Shown: one piece after another, positions 1 to 9,030 of the stretch
Layout of the letters: each line of letters opens with the position of its first letter
Numbering within the stretch: position 1 is the stretch's first letter
Origin: Thermaceae bacterium
GTDB lineage: Bacteria > Deinococcota > Deinococci > Deinococcales > Marinithermaceae
Direction of reading: 5' to 3'
NCBI GenBank assembly: GCA_027067955.1
Contig: JAMOUW010000041.1
Location: 1-37,131, forward strand
Length of the DNA stretch: 37,131 nucleotides
Program-made: the position numbers and the translations under genes
The notes under the pieces: generated by a model
What the model was told of the DNA's origin: nothing
The model's input: the letters and a program-made list of their open reading frames with translations, nothing else
The model's database searches: none

Positions 1-1
1 A

Positions 2-586
2 CAAGACCCCGCCCCACCAGTGCGAGACAAACCCGGCCTGATCAGGTCGCGATTACGTGGCGAAATGTTTGAATTCGTCGCCTGGCCGGGAGTTTTTTCC
101 GCCGACAGTATTGACCCGGCCTCCGCGTTACTGCTCGAGCACCTGCCCCGGGACTTTCGGGGAACCGACGTGCTGGATCTTGGAGCCGGGTATGGGGCGT
201 TAAGCCTCCCTCTGGCCCACGAAGGAGCTACGGTAACGCTGTTGGAAAACCAGCTCGCCTCTGTAGAAAGCGCCCGGGCCAGTTTCGACAGGGCGGGAAT
301 GGCGGCGAACATTTTCCATTCCGATCTCGATGAAGCGTTGCAGAAAGGCGCCGTCTATGATACAGTGATATCAAACCCCCCATTCCATCTTGGGGGTCGT
401 GTTGTTTTGGAGGTGTCAGAAGCTTTTGTAGCCGCAGCCCATCTACGTACTCGACCTGGAGGTCGTTTCTACCTGGTGGCCAACCCATTCTTAAAATACG
501 AGGACTGGATGCGCGACCGGTTTGGCAACGTGCAGATATTACACGCCAGCCGCTACAAGGTGTTGTTGTCCGTTAAAAATCCCTAG
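2..586 (+). CDS. rsmC: RsmC-like 16S rRNA guanine-N2 methyltransferase, 3' part
   Basis: C-terminal catalytic half of a class I SAM-dependent methyltransferase of the RsmC type (16S rRNA m2G1207 in E. coli). The frame is open to the window edge, so the start lies outside; a GTG at 20 is only a possible internal start. Counting from it, the SAM-binding glycine loop VLDLGAGYG is at residues 51-59 and the base-flipping NPPFH motif at 119-123, and the preceding [11 protein letters not shown] segment matches the start of the RsmC catalytic domain. RsmC proteins usually have about 340-375 residues in two domains, so roughly the N-terminal half is missing here. It ends 32 bases before the chosen sigA start and may be cotranscribed with it. 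Family is clear; the exact rRNA target is inferred. Confidence 0.85.
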   Translation, partial: QDPAPPVRDKPGLIRSRLRGEMFEFVAWPGVFSADSIDPASALLLEHLPRDFRGTDVLDLGAGYGALSLPLAHEGATVTLLENQLASVESARASFDRAGMAANIFHSDLDEALQKGAVYDTVISNPPFHLGGRVVLEVSEAFVAAAHLRTRPGGRFYLVANPFLKYEDWMRDRFGNVQILHASRYKVLLSVKNP

Positions 587-618
587 GTAACGTGGTGTTC
601 CACCGGGAGGTGACCCAT

Positions 619-2061
619 TTGAGCAAAGAAAAGACCGAAGAAAAGGCCGTGGCCATACTGGAGGAACAACCTCAGAAGACCACAGCCAAATCCGCCTCCA
701 AAAAAACCAAGAAAAAAACAACGGCGAAAAGTTCTGCCCGAACGCCCAGCAAAGCCGGGAAGACCAGCCGGACCACTTCCTCCTCTAGCAAGAAGCGGTC
801 CCCCAAAGCAGCCAAGGGGGCCCAAAACAAAAAGGCCAAGGGCGCGGCCCGGGAAGAAAACCCTGGTGAAGAAGCGCCTGCCGCTCTCGAGCCGGATGCA
901 GAACTGGCCCCCGAAGAACTGGAAGCGGTCCTGGACGACGAGGACGTGTCGCCCCCCGAAGAAAAGCTGGCGGCCAAGTCCGAGGATACAGTAGCCATCG
1001 CCACCCGGGTTTCGACGTCTGACCCCGTAAGGCAGTATCTGCACGAAATCGGCCAGGTTCCCCTGCTAACCCTCGAAGAAGAAATAGACCTGGCGCGCCG
1101 GGTCGAAGAGGGGGAAGCAGCGATTGGCAAACTTGCGGAGTTTACCGATCTCGAGGCCGATCTCATCAAAAAAGTGATTCGCGCCCAGGTGCGCCACGGA
1201 GGGCGTGTCCCGCATATTCCCGGCTATGAAGCCGAGCGGGTCGACGAGGAAACCATCAAGTCGGTAGATGTGCAGCTGCGCTCCTTGCCAAAAGCCAAGA
1301 AACGCTATCTACACATCGCCCGTGACGGTGAGATAGCCCGGCAGCACCTTATCGAGGCGAACCTGCGCCTCGTCGTATCAATAGCCAAAAAATATACCGG
1401 GCGCGGCCTGTCCTTCCTCGACCTTATTCAAGAAGGCAACCAGGGTCTTATTCGCGCAGTCGAAAAGTTCGAGTACAAAAGACGCTACAAGTTCTCCACC
1501 TATGCCACTTGGTGGATCCGCCAGGCTATCAACCGCGCCATAGCCGATCAAGCCCGTACCATCCGCATTCCGGTGCACATGGTGGAAACCATCAATAAGC
1601 TAACCCGGACCGCGCGCCAGTTGCAGCAGGAGCTCGGTCGTGAAGCCACGTATGCCGAAATTGCCGATGCTATGGGTCCGGGATGGGATGCCAAGAAAGT
1701 GGAGGAAACATTCAAGATCGCTCAGGAGCCCGTAAGCTTGGAAACGCCAATCGGGGACGAGAAGGACTCTTTCTACGGTGACTTCATACCCGATGAGCAT
1801 CTGGCGAGCCCGGTTGACTCGGCAGCTCAAAGCCTGCTCTCCGAAGAACTGGAGAAAGCGCTCAGCAAACTGAGCGAGCGGGAAGCCATGGTGCTTAAGC
1901 TGCGTAAGGGGTTAATCGACGGGCGAGAGCATACTCTCGAAGAGGTGGGGGCCTATTTCGGAGTAACAAGGGAACGCATACGTCAAATAGAGAACAAGGC
2001 GCTGCGAAAACTCAAGTACCATGAGTCCCGCACTCGCAAGTTGCGCGATTTCCTAGACTGA
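619..2061 (+). CDS. sigA: RNA polymerase primary sigma factor SigA (RpoD)
   Basis: Housekeeping sigma-70 factor that gives RNA polymerase promoter specificity. I choose the TTG at 619 because GGGAGGTG (605-612) sits six bases upstream; an in-frame GTG at 592 lacks this. The 480-residue product has region 1.2 from about residue 132 ([17 protein letters not shown]), regions 2.1-2.4 from about 241 (core binding and -10 recognition, with [14 protein letters not shown]), region 3, and region 4 with the helix-turn-helix ending in RKLRDFLD. From region 1.2 onward it reads almost like Thermus SigA. The N-terminal part is different: residues about 10-75 are rich in Lys, Ala, Ser and Thr, like a histone H1 tail, followed by an acidic stretch to about 125. 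A strong hairpin follows the stop. Confidence 0.97.
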   Translation: MSKEKTEEKAVAILEEQPQKTTAKSASKKTKKKTTAKSSARTPSKAGKTSRTTSSSSKKRSPKAAKGAQNKKAKGAAREENPGEEAPAALEPDAELAPEELEAVLDDEDVSPPEEKLAAKSEDTVAIATRVSTSDPVRQYLHEIGQVPLLTLEEEIDLARRVEEGEAAIGKLAEFTDLEADLIKKVIRAQVRHGGRVPHIPGYEAERVDEETIKSVDVQLRSLPKAKKRYLHIARDGEIARQHLIEANLRLVVSIAKKYTGRGLSFLDLIQEGNQGLIRAVEKFEYKRRYKFSTYATWWIRQAINRAIADQARTIRIPVHMVETINKLTRTARQLQQELGREATYAEIADAMGPGWDAKKVEETFKIAQEPVSLETPIGDEKDSFYGDFIPDEHLASPVDSAAQSLLSEELEKALSKLSEREAMVLKLRKGLIDGREHTLEEVGAYFGVTRERIRQIENKALRKLKYHESRTRKLRDFLD

Positions 2062-2077
2062 GGTTGATATATCATCC

Positions 2078-2106
2078 CGGCCCGGGCCTGCAGGCCCGGG
2101 CCGTTT
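2078..2106 (+). terminator. Intrinsic terminator after sigA
   Basis: A perfect 26-base palindrome (2078-2103, core GGCCCGGGCCTGCAGGCCCGG) starts 16 bases after the sigA stop and is followed by TTT. It lies between convergent genes and may also stop transcripts from the DUF3084 gene, though the minus-strand side has no clear U-run. Confidence 0.8.
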
Positions 2107-2130
2107 CGCAATCGCGCAAATTCATTAAAT

Positions 2131-3621
2131 TCAGGGCTCGTACAGTATCTGATAAAGCAAATGTGGCGTTTCGGTGGTCCAAACGTCGTCTGCAGCGACA
2201 ACAGCGACCACCACGTTTTCAACCTCGTCGCTGATTTGCGACTGGAAGTCGGCAAGCACCGCCCCGGAAAGTCCCGCGGCCGCCACCCTCTCCGGCAGTA
2301 CCCCTGCTTTTAGCAGGCGCTCAAACGCGACCTCGCGCAACTCCTCGAGACTGCGACGCACCCGCTCGGGCTGCAGGCGCGGCGGCGGAATTTCACGCAA
2401 GGCAATTATCTGGCCAATATGGAATCTGAGCTCCTTGGGAACGAATCTTAGCTGGAGCAGCACCTTGCCATCCGGAGCCACCCCTTCGGCCCGCGCCTGA
2501 ATAACGCCGGGCGCCCTCCACCCTTCGCTGCCAGGGTCTTCAGGAACGAGCACCCCGCGAAAACCCTCCACCCTAACCTGCACCTCGGCCAGGTGTACCG
2601 CCTGGTTGATTGCCTGTTCAAGTTTTCCGGCAGACCAAACTACCTCGGCCAGCACGGTGTCTTTGAGGCTGTCCGTTAGCTGGCGGCGCAAGACTTCGAT
2701 GCCGCGCTGGGTGGAGCTTCGCTCCTGCGCAAGCCGTAGAAGCTCCTGCTTGAGATCGAAAACTTCTTGATTTGCCGCCGCCAGCTGGTCCTGCAACCGG
2801 CGGTTGCTCAAGCGGAGTGCATCACGCTGGTCCTCGAGGGCTTTGCGCTCTGCGTCCAGGGTGGCAATGTCGCCCAATAGCTGCTGGCGCTCCTTTTCGA
2901 GAACGGCTATCTCTTTTTGAATCTCGCGCACCCGAGCCCTTGCCCGGGCGGCCTCCTCCTCCGCCTCACGCGTCTGGACCTGGGCAGCCTCTGCTCGCTT
3001 AATGGCTTCGGCCTCGGCAAGGCGCAGCTTTTCCAGGTCTTCCAAGAGCATGATCTGACCTTGTTGCAGAGCATCAAACTCCTGCTCGAGGGCGTTGCGT
3101 TCGGCACTGATGCGCTCGACCTCGGCGCGCACCCGTCCCAGCTCCAACTCGCGGTCTTCCAGCTGATCGCGCGTTTCTTCTACCGCCTGCTGCAACAGCT
3201 CCTTCTCGCCCTGGAGCTTGCTGATTTCCGCCCTGGCAAGCTTTAGCGCCTCGGCTTTTGAATGTAGCTCGCGCTCCAGGCGCTCGGTTTCGCCCAGCGC
3301 CCGGGCCGCCCGCGCCTCCAGTTCGCTTACATGCCTCAAAAGGCGCCTGACTTCGCTGCGCAGAAGATCGCGCTCCCGGCGCACCTGCTCCGCTTCAAGA
3401 ATGGTTCTGCGGGCATCGGTGGCGAGAAAAAAGAACGCCGCAAAGGCAAGCAAGGCGATGAGCACGCCTGTAAATACCGCCACAACAAGCGCAGTTGTGC
3501 GGGGGCGGAGTCCGAACAACCGTAGATGCCTGCGCCCTACCCTCCTGCCAACGACGTCTCCTACGTAAGCAACCAAGGCTGCTATTAGCAGCAGGTTGAG
3601 GAGCAGCGTCCAGAGGTTCAT
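2131..3621 (-). CDS. DUF3084 domain membrane-anchored coiled-coil protein
   Basis: 496 residues. Two hydrophobic segments (about 3-20 and 43-68) are separated by a short Arg-rich loop, GRRVGRRHLRLFGLRPR. A long charged coiled coil rich in Glu, Arg, Leu and Gln covers about 72-310, and a compact C-terminal domain completes it. This architecture and the N-terminal sequence match DUF3084, known mainly from Cyanobacteria and Deinococcota and of unknown function. The start is ATG, 12 bases after the lptB-like stop, with no clear Shine-Dalgarno sequence, so it is probably translated from the lptB transcript. Cotranscription with an envelope ABC ATPase suggests a role in envelope organisation; that is inference. 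Confidence 0.85.
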   Translation of the reverse strand: MNLWTLLLNLLLIAALVAYVGDVVGRRVGRRHLRLFGLRPRTTALVVAVFTGVLIALLAFAAFFFLATDARRTILEAEQVRRERDLLRSEVRRLLRHVSELEARAARALGETERLERELHSKAEALKLARAEISKLQGEKELLQQAVEETRDQLEDRELELGRVRAEVERISAERNALEQEFDALQQGQIMLLEDLEKLRLAEAEAIKRAEAAQVQTREAEEEAARARARVREIQKEIAVLEKERQQLLGDIATLDAERKALEDQRDALRLSNRRLQDQLAAANQEVFDLKQELLRLAQERSSTQRGIEVLRRQLTDSLKDTVLAEVVWSAGKLEQAINQAVHLAEVQVRVEGFRGVLVPEDPGSEGWRAPGVIQARAEGVAPDGKVLLQLRFVPKELRFHIGQIIALREIPPPRLQPERVRRSLEELREVAFERLLKAGVLPERVAAAGLSGAVLADFQSQISDEVENVVVAVVAADDVWTTETPHLLYQILYEP

Positions 3622-3633
3622 GGGTGGCTTAAG

Positions 3634-4398
3634 CTAAAGCTCGAAATCCTCACCCAGGTAGTAGTTCCGCGCCCCCGTATCTCGAGCGAACTCTTCGGGA
3701 CTGCCATGAAAAACGACCTGCCCATCGTACATCAGGTAAACGCGGTCGGTAATCGCAAGGGTTTCACGAACAGAATGGTCAGTGATGAATACGCCCAGGC
3801 CGCGTTTCTGGCGCAGCTCCTGAATGAGCGTCTGGATATCGTTGACATTCTTGGGGTCAACGCCGGTAAAAGGCTCATCGAGGAGGATGAAATCCGGATT
3901 AGTCGTAAGCGCCCGGGCAATCTCCAAGCGCCGGCGCTCTCCCCCGGAAAGTGTATAGGCGTACTTGTCCTTGAGATGCTGAATATGGAACTCTTCCAGC
4001 AGGGACAGGGCCGTGTCCAGCTGCTTCTTTTTCGGCAGCGGCTGGTGTTCAAGGATGGCTAGCAGATTTTCCAGCACGGTCATGCGCCGGAATGCCGAGG
4101 GCTCCTGAGGAAGATATCCCAACCCTAAACGCGCCCGCCTGTGCATAGGGAGGCGGGTTACGTCCTCACCTCGCAGCAGGATCCGCCCCCCGTTGGGGCG
4201 CACGAAACCAACAAGCATGTAAAAGGTGGTTGTTTTGCCTGCGCCGTTGGGGCCGAAGAGGGCTACGATCTCCCCCCTGCCCAAAACCAGATCTACACCT
4301 CGCACCACGTCGCGGCGACCATATCGCTTGTGCAGACCCTCAGCCGAAAGCCGCGCCTGCTGGGCGTACTCCATCTCAGGGGAAAGGGCCATTTCCAT
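3634..4398 (-). CDS. lptB: LptB-type ABC transporter ATP-binding protein
   Basis: ATPase of the LptB family, which in Gram-negatives powers extraction of lipopolysaccharide from the inner membrane together with LptF/LptG. 254 residues: Walker [10 protein letters not shown] at 49-57, Q-loop in LPQEPS near 96-101, signature LSGGERRR at 150-157, Walker B ILLDEP at 171-176, and H-loop His208 in ITDHSVRE. The ATG at 4398 is eight bases below TACGAT (4412-4407), a possible leaderless promoter; ATGs at residues 3 and 9 are alternatives. The permease genes are not in the window. Thermales lack typical LPS, so the exported molecule is unknown; a branched-chain amino acid LivG-type role is less likely given the LptB-like [15 protein letters not shown] stretch. 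Confidence 0.88.
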   Translation of the reverse strand: MEMALSPEMEYAQQARLSAEGLHKRYGRRDVVRGVDLVLGRGEIVALFGPNGAGKTTTFYMLVGFVRPNGGRILLRGEDVTRLPMHRRARLGLGYLPQEPSAFRRMTVLENLLAILEHQPLPKKKQLDTALSLLEEFHIQHLKDKYAYTLSGGERRRLEIARALTTNPDFILLDEPFTGVDPKNVNDIQTLIQELRQKRGLGVFITDHSVRETLAITDRVYLMYDGQVVFHGSPEEFARDTGARNYYLGEDFEL

Positions 4399-4406
4399 TG
4401 CGATTT

Positions 4407-4412
4407 ATCGTA
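4407..4412 (-). promoter_or_regulatory. -10 element upstream of lptB
   Basis: TACGAT on the minus strand, eight bases before the lptB ATG. Spacing is slightly longer than in the clear leaderless cases of this window. No convincing -35. Confidence 0.45.
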
Positions 4413-4449
4413 CACACTGGGGCTTAAGGAGGCGTGAGAGCACCGGAAG

Positions 4450-4455
4450 TAGAAT
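4450..4455 (+). promoter_or_regulatory. -10 element of a leaderless promoter
   Basis: TAGAAT followed by exactly six bases and the ATG at 4462, so transcription would start at the start codon. No -35 seen. Confidence 0.65.
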
Positions 4456-4461
4456 GCGGGT

Positions 4462-4731
4462 ATGAACTACCTCGGTTGGGCGCTGCTTTTACTGGCGCTG
4501 GTTCTTTTGTGGCCACTTCTGGGACCGTTACTAACGGTGCTGCTGACGCTGGTGGGTCTGGCGGTGACGCTCGTGCTGGGCACCGTGCTGGCCAGCATAG
4601 GGCTAATTCTAGCGCTGCCACTTCTATTGCTGGGCCTTTTCGTCGCTGCTCTGCGCTGGGTACTGCCCCTTGGAATCCTCATCCTGGGGTTATGGCTAAT
4701 CTCCACGGACCGTCGCCGACAAAAGGCCTGA
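4462..4731 (+). CDS. Small hydrophobic membrane protein
   Basis: 89 residues, almost entirely Leu, Val, Ala, Gly and Ile, with three or four membrane segments (about 4-20, 22-44, 47-62 and 66-82) and a basic tail STDRRRQKA that should face the cytoplasm. I recognise no family. The start is supported by the leaderless -10 box TAGAAT six bases upstream. The last 40 bases overlap the patatin gene in another frame, so the two are probably coexpressed and translationally coupled; a shared membrane-lipid role is a guess. Divergent from lptB. Confidence 0.7.
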   Translation: MNYLGWALLLLALVLLWPLLGPLLTVLLTLVGLAVTLVLGTVLASIGLILALPLLLLGLFVAALRWVLPLGILILGLWLISTDRRRQKA

Positions 4732-5606
4732 TACCCGCCCTGGGAGGTGGAGGGGTCCGGGGCTTCGCCCACCTGGGTGCGCTGCGGGCTTTGCGTGAAG
4801 CGGGTCTGCCTATAGCCGGGGTAGCGGGCAGCTCGGCGGGGGCGTATGCAGCAGCCAGCCTTGCCCTGGGGCTGCCTCTGGCGGTTGCGCCTCTAATAGA
4901 GCACGTAATAGACCGTGATCTGGCTAATTTATTTTTGGCGAATGGCAATCGGCTGCTAAGGGCGGCCAGAGTCCAAAGCCGCCTGTTCAAGGCGCTTCGC
5001 CGTACCGCCATTGACGACGCCAAACGCCTGCGCGAAGGGCTGCTGACGTTCTATGGTGATGTTCATATAGAGGATGCAGGCGTACCGCTGGCCATCAACG
5101 CCGCAGACCTCCACACCGGTGAAGTGGTTGTGTTAAAGAAGGGGCCGCTGGTAAAGGCGCTTATGGCCTCCAGCGCCATTCCCGGCATTTTCCCGCCGGT
5201 TGAGTGGCGGGGGCGGTTGCTGGTCGACGGGGACGTCGTCGAGAAGGTGCCCGTCACCGCTGCCCGGGAACTGGGGGGCGACCCGATAGTGGGCATAGAC
5301 GTTTCCAATCCCCGTCGAAACAATAGACCGAGGAACTCGTTCGAGGTCATGCTCATGGCCGGCGAGGCCTCCATCAACCGCCTCAAAGAGCTGGCCCTCG
5401 ACCGCGCCGACTTTGTCCTTTCTCTTACCCCCAAACAACCAGTGGATACTTTTGACTACAGTCAAGCCAGACTGCTGTTTTCGTTCGGATACGAGCAAAC
5501 CCGGAAGAGCATTCCCGTGCTGCAAGGTCTGCTTGCTCCTAAGCGGCGCGGCTTACTGGTCTGGCTGCAAAAGATATCCGGTCGCAGCCAGCATCAAACC
5601 CAGTAA
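4692..5606 (+). CDS. Patatin-like phospholipase
   Basis: Serine lipid acyl hydrolase of the patatin/RssA group, expected to act on membrane phospholipids. 304 residues from ATG 4692. The oxyanion loop GGGGVRGFAHLGALRAL is at about 18-34, the nucleophile elbow GSSAG at 46-50 with Ser48 as nucleophile, and the second dyad residue is Asp179 in VDGDVVEKVPV (the usual DGG/DGA motif is DGD here). The frame extends further upstream, but that part overlaps the small membrane gene and lacks patatin similarity, so the ATG just before the oxyanion loop is preferred. There is no signal peptide. The 3' end overlaps the convergent membrane gene by 54 bases. Confidence 0.9.
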   Translation: MANLHGPSPTKGLIPALGGGGVRGFAHLGALRALREAGLPIAGVAGSSAGAYAAASLALGLPLAVAPLIEHVIDRDLANLFLANGNRLLRAARVQSRLFKALRRTAIDDAKRLREGLLTFYGDVHIEDAGVPLAINAADLHTGEVVVLKKGPLVKALMASSAIPGIFPPVEWRGRLLVDGDVVEKVPVTAARELGGDPIVGIDVSNPRRNNRPRNSFEVMLMAGEASINRLKELALDRADFVLSLTPKQPVDTFDYSQARLLFSFGYEQTRKSIPVLQGLLAPKRRGLLVWLQKISGRSQHQTQ

Positions 5607-5918
5607 CGCCAACCCCAGGCCGTCCCCGGGGTATCCCGTCCAAAAAGCCAGCACGGAAAAGAGTCCCCATAGCATGGGAAGGGCCGCCAGGGAAAGTGCC
5701 GCCACCCGCTTTTCGGCGGGGTCACCGGTAGAAAGCAGAATACGCCGGTAATAAAGCAGCCCCGCGCTGAGCGCGATAGCGCTCAACCACCAAACTAGCG
5801 GCATCCAGCGCGGCCAGCCACCCGGAGCAGGCAGCAACCCCGCGGTTGCGGCGGCGAAAAGAACCGCCGCTGCGTTCAAACCCAGTAACCACAGGTATAC
5901 CCGACGGGTGGAGTTCAC
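5553..5918 (-). CDS. Small four-helix membrane protein
   Basis: 121 residues from GTG 5918, with hydrophobic segments at about 9-28, 38-56, 71-91 and 100-117 and a short basic loop (YYRRILL) between the second and third. No recognised family. The start is supported by TAGCCT (5930-5925) six bases upstream, in which TAG is also the aapP stop codon. The gene could therefore be made both from the amino acid transport transcript and from its own leaderless start. Its last 54 bases overlap the patatin gene on the other strand. Coding potential is good in this frame, but the function is unknown. Confidence 0.65.
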   Translation of the reverse strand: MNSTRRVYLWLLGLNAAAVLFAAATAGLLPAPGGWPRWMPLVWWLSAIALSAGLLYYRRILLSTGDPAEKRVAALSLAALPMLWGLFSVLAFWTGYPGDGLGLALLGLMLAATGYLLQPDQ

Positions 5919-5924
5919 GCTGTC

Positions 5925-5930
5925 AGGCTA
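5925..5930 (-). promoter_or_regulatory. -10 element overlapping the aapP stop codon
   Basis: TAGCCT on the minus strand; its TAG is the aapP stop. Six bases separate it from the GTG at 5918. Confidence 0.5.
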
Positions 5931-6662
5931 ATGCAAAATTCGCGCCAGGAACGCTTGCGTGCGCTCATGCTGCGGGTTCGAGAAAACCTGGTCGGGTTCG
6001 CCCTCCTCAATTATCTCCCCCATGTCCATGAAGATTACGCGGTCGGCGACCTCGCGGGCGAAACCCATCTCATGGGTGACTACCAGCATGGTCATACCGC
6101 TCCTGGCCAGCTCCTTCATGGCATCAAGCACCTCACCCACCATCTCAGGGTCGAGTGCGCTGGTGGGTTCGTCAAATAGCATTATCTTTGGCTGCATGGC
6201 CAGCGCCCGGGCGATGGCTACGCGCTGTTGCTGTCCACCGGAGAGCTGGGCGGGATACTTTTCGGCCTGGTCTGCAATGTCCACCCGCTCGAGCAGCTCC
6301 ATCGCTATCTGTTCCGCCTTCTCGCGGGGCCACTTACGTACTATGCGGGGTGCGAGGGTGATGTTTTCGAGCACGGTCATGTGCGGAAACAAATTGAAAC
6401 TCTGGAATACCATACCGACTTCTTTGCGCACCGCGTCGATGTTGCGGACGTCGCGGTTGAGCTCGATACCGTCCACGACTATCCTGCCCTTTTGGATCTC
6501 CTCCAGGCGGTTGATGGTGCGGATGAGAGTGCTCTTTCCCGACCCCGAAGGACCGATGACCACCACTACTTCACCTTTCTGCACGTCCAGATTGATGTCT
6601 TTCAAAACGTGCAGGGCGCCGAACCACTTGTTGACGTTCTCCATGCGGATTATCGGTTCCAT
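5928..6662 (-). CDS. aapP: Polar amino acid ABC transporter ATP-binding protein
   Basis: ATPase of the GlnQ/AapP/BztD family that energises polar amino acid uptake. 244 residues: Walker [10 protein letters not shown] at 37-45, signature LSGGQQQR at 140-147, Walker B MLFDEP at 161-166 and H-loop His197 in VVTHEMGFA. The frame is open further upstream, but ATG 6662 has GGAGG six bases before it and matches the usual start of the family ([15 protein letters not shown]). It is the last gene of the aapJQMP set, 13 bases after aapM. As the only ATPase in this cluster, it may also serve the separate binding protein and permease at 10139-11793. Confidence 0.95.
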   Translation of the reverse strand: MEPIIRMENVNKWFGALHVLKDINLDVQKGEVVVVIGPSGSGKSTLIRTINRLEEIQKGRIVVDGIELNRDVRNIDAVRKEVGMVFQSFNLFPHMTVLENITLAPRIVRKWPREKAEQIAMELLERVDIADQAEKYPAQLSGGQQQRVAIARALAMQPKIMLFDEPTSALDPEMVGEVLDAMKELARSGMTMLVVTHEMGFAREVADRVIFMDMGEIIEEGEPDQVFSNPQHERTQAFLARILH

Positions 6663-6675
6663 GCGTGCCTCCAGC

Positions 6676-7794
6676 TTAGCGGGTACCAAGGCCCATGGCG
6701 CGCTCGAGCCTGCGACTGGCGTAGGACATGAGGGCCGCGCCCACAAAGTAAACGAACATCACGAATAGCAGCACCTCACGGTCCGTTCCCAGATATTTGG
6801 GATTCTTGGTCACCGTGAGCGCCATATACAGGAGGTCGAATAGGCCGAGGATGTACACCAGCGACGTGTCCTTGAAGATGGCGATTTCCTGCCCGATGAG
6901 CGCGGGGATAACGGAACGGATGGCCTGCGGCAGAATGATGAAGCGGGCCGACTGCGAACCGGACAGCCCCAGAGCCCAAGCAGCCTCGTACTGCCCCTTA
7001 GGCACCCCCTGTATGCCACCCCGCACGTACTCGGCCAGGTAAGCGGCGGCGAACATGGAGAAACCGATGCTGACAGAAATCAGATCGGGAAGACGCCACT
7101 GTTCCGGCACGAAGAGCGGCACCATGATCCAGGACAAGAACAGCACCGTTACAAGGGGCACACCGCGTATGAGTTCGATATAGAGGACAGACAGCGTTCT
7201 GAACACCGGCAATTTTCCGGTGCGCCCCAGCGCCAGCAGCAACCCGAAAGGAAAAGCCATCAGGCTGACGCCCACGGTGATCAGTACAGTGAGAAAAAAC
7301 CCGCCCCACTGGTTGGGGTTGACCGCGGACGGCAGCACAAAAAGGAGAATCAGGGCAACCGCGGCCAGCGGCGTAAGGAAACGGCGCGGCACCAGGGGTC
7401 CAAGCAGCATTCCCGCTGGCAATGCCAGAAGCGCCAGCGCCAGCCAGAAGCGCGTGGAAGGAAACACGGCCGGCCATATAAGCGCATAAAGAACCAGCGC
7501 ACCCGCCCACATCCACAGGGGCGGCCGCACACGGGTAGAGTTACCGTAGAGCAATCCCGCGACCAGCAAGGTAAGGACCAGCATTGCCCACACGCGCCAG
7601 ACCTCTTCCGGAGGAAAGGGGCCAACCATCAGCAGGCGCATGTTGTCGGGCACCACACTCCACTTCGCCTCGTAAAAGGCCCAGTGCAAAATTCCCTTTG
7701 TCGATACGTAAAGAAAGGCCAGCGTAACCAGTGTCAGCACCGAGTTGAAGACGCCGTTGAAGAGATTTTCCCTGGCCCAGTTAATAGCCTTCAT
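6676..7794 (-). CDS. aapM: Polar amino acid ABC transporter permease AapM/BztC-type
   Basis: Inner-membrane permease of the HisM/GlnP family, 372 residues, in the long form typical of AapM/BztC. It has an extended N-terminal half with several hydrophobic segments (about 13-35 and 58-150), then the conserved permease core from about 165. The EAA-type loop that contacts the ATPase reads [22 protein letters not shown] 7794 overlaps the aapQ stop as ATGA, a translational coupling arrangement. An open frame continues upstream inside aapQ but is a shadow. It should form a heterodimer with AapQ. Substrate (Glu, Asp, Gln, Asn class) is inferred from the family. Confidence 0.93.
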   Translation of the reverse strand: MKAINWARENLFNGVFNSVLTLVTLAFLYVSTKGILHWAFYEAKWSVVPDNMRLLMVGPFPPEEVWRVWAMLVLTLLVAGLLYGNSTRVRPPLWMWAGALVLYALIWPAVFPSTRFWLALALLALPAGMLLGPLVPRRFLTPLAAVALILLFVLPSAVNPNQWGGFFLTVLITVGVSLMAFPFGLLLALGRTGKLPVFRTLSVLYIELIRGVPLVTVLFLSWIMVPLFVPEQWRLPDLISVSIGFSMFAAAYLAEYVRGGIQGVPKGQYEAAWALGLSGSQSARFIILPQAIRSVIPALIGQEIAIFKDTSLVYILGLFDLLYMALTVTKNPKYLGTDREVLLFVMFVYFVGAALMSYASRRLERAMGLGTR

Positions 7795-8978
7795 CGCGCC
7801 GCCCCCACGAGCGCCACGTGCGTGTTGTACCAGTTGATAAAGGCGCTTATTGAAAGACTGATGGAAAGGTAGACCGCCATAACGATCAGTACGCCCTCGA
7901 GACTCCGCCCGGTCTGATTGGCCAGAGTGCCATATACGTTGAAAAGTTCGGGAAAGCCGACAGCGATAGCCAGCGAGGAGTTCTTGGTCAGGTTGAGATA
8001 CTGGTTGCCCAGCGGGGGTACGATTATCCGTAATGCCTGCGGCAAAATTATCAGGCGCAAAGTCTGGCCGTAACTCAAACCCAGGCTGGCTGCCGCTTCC
8101 CACTGCCCCTTCGGAAGGGATTGGATGGCCCCGCGAACTATCTCGGCTATATAGGAGGCGGTATATATCGTAAGCGCCAACAGAACCGAGCTGAACTCAG
8201 GGGATAGCAGCGCCCCGCCCCTAACGCGGAAGCCCTGCTTAACCGGTGTCGAGAGCGATACCGGCATCTGCCCCGCAACAACCAGCCCCAGCGCCCAGGC
8301 CGCCGCCGGTACCACCCAATAAAGCCAGCGGGGGGGTTTCCAAACCGCACGCACCAGCCATAGCCCGATCCATAGATACAGCCCCCAGTAGAAAAAGGGG
8401 CTGAACTGCGCCCATGCCGGGGTAGTGGCCACCCAAGGAACCGCCATGCCCTTGTTGCTGAGGATAAATCCGTACCACTCGCCGGCCTGGCGCAGCGGCG
8501 GCATCTTGTTGAAGACTGCCAGATACCAGAAGATCATCTGCACCAGGAGCGGGGTGTTGCGCACGAACTCAACGTATGCAAAAGAGAGGCGGTTCACCAG
8601 CCAGTTGCTAGACAGCCTGCCCACGCCTACGAGCACCCCCAGGATGGTGGTAAGCACGATACCGGTCAACGACACTCGCAGCGTGTTTATCAAACCCGCC
8701 AGAAGCACCTGCCAGTTTGCGTCGGAAGGTTGAAAGGCCCGGAATATCCAGCCACCACCGTCATTGGCGAGCGTGACCCCCTCGCTTATAAGAAAGCCTG
8801 ATTCCTCGAACAAGAAGGCGAAGCTGAACTCGAGCCCGCGCGCCCGCATACCTCTGTAGGCCGTGTAACTGAGGAATGCCAGCACAGCAAGAACCGCGAG
8901 CAACAGGAGAATCTGGAAAATGATCCCGAGCTTGCGCTCGTCTTTCCAAAAGGGAACTGTAGGTCCGGCTTCGGTCAT
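7791..8978 (-). CDS. aapQ: Polar amino acid ABC transporter permease AapQ/BztB-type
   Basis: Permease partner of AapM, 395 residues. A first membrane helix lies at about 16-42 (LGIIFQILLLLAVLAVLAFLS), then an insert with WIFRAF, and the permease core from about 85. The region between about 190 and 250 carries extra helices typical of the long AapQ/BztB form. The EAA loop reads QWEAAASLGLSYGQTLRLI. ATG 8978 is preferred because AGAGGG lies upstream and the protein then starts MTEAGPTVPFW; the frame could extend to 9020, but that stretch holds the hairpin found after aapJ. Confidence 0.93.
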   Translation of the reverse strand: MTEAGPTVPFWKDERKLGIIFQILLLLAVLAVLAFLSYTAYRGMRARGLEFSFAFLFEESGFLISEGVTLANDGGGWIFRAFQPSDANWQVLLAGLINTLRVSLTGIVLTTILGVLVGVGRLSSNWLVNRLSFAYVEFVRNTPLLVQMIFWYLAVFNKMPPLRQAGEWYGFILSNKGMAVPWVATTPAWAQFSPFFYWGLYLWIGLWLVRAVWKPPRWLYWVVPAAAWALGLVVAGQMPVSLSTPVKQGFRVRGGALLSPEFSSVLLALTIYTASYIAEIVRGAIQSLPKGQWEAAASLGLSYGQTLRLIILPQALRIIVPPLGNQYLNLTKNSSLAIAVGFPELFNVYGTLANQTGRSLEGVLIVMAVYLSISLSISAFINWYNTHVALVGAAR

Positions 8979-8994
8979 GATACCCTCTAGGCGA

Positions 8995-9014
8995 GCGGCC
9001 CCCGCAGGGGCCGC
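8995..9014 (-). promoter_or_regulatory. Intercistronic hairpin after aapJ
   Basis: Stem of eight perfect base pairs (GCGGCCCC / GGGGCCGC) with loop CGCA, between the aapJ stop and the aapQ start and without a U-run. Such hairpins after binding-protein genes protect the upstream mRNA from 3' decay or partly stop transcription, giving more binding protein than permease. Confidence 0.6.
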
Positions 9015-9030
9015 CGCCATTAGCTAACGA

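Noticed and set aside
583-1169. Two long minus-strand frames opposite the sigA 5' end (583-1044 and 672-1169)
   Set aside because: They are opposite the Lys/Ala/Ser-coding part of sigA, where repetitive codons keep the other strand open; low complexity and no domain.
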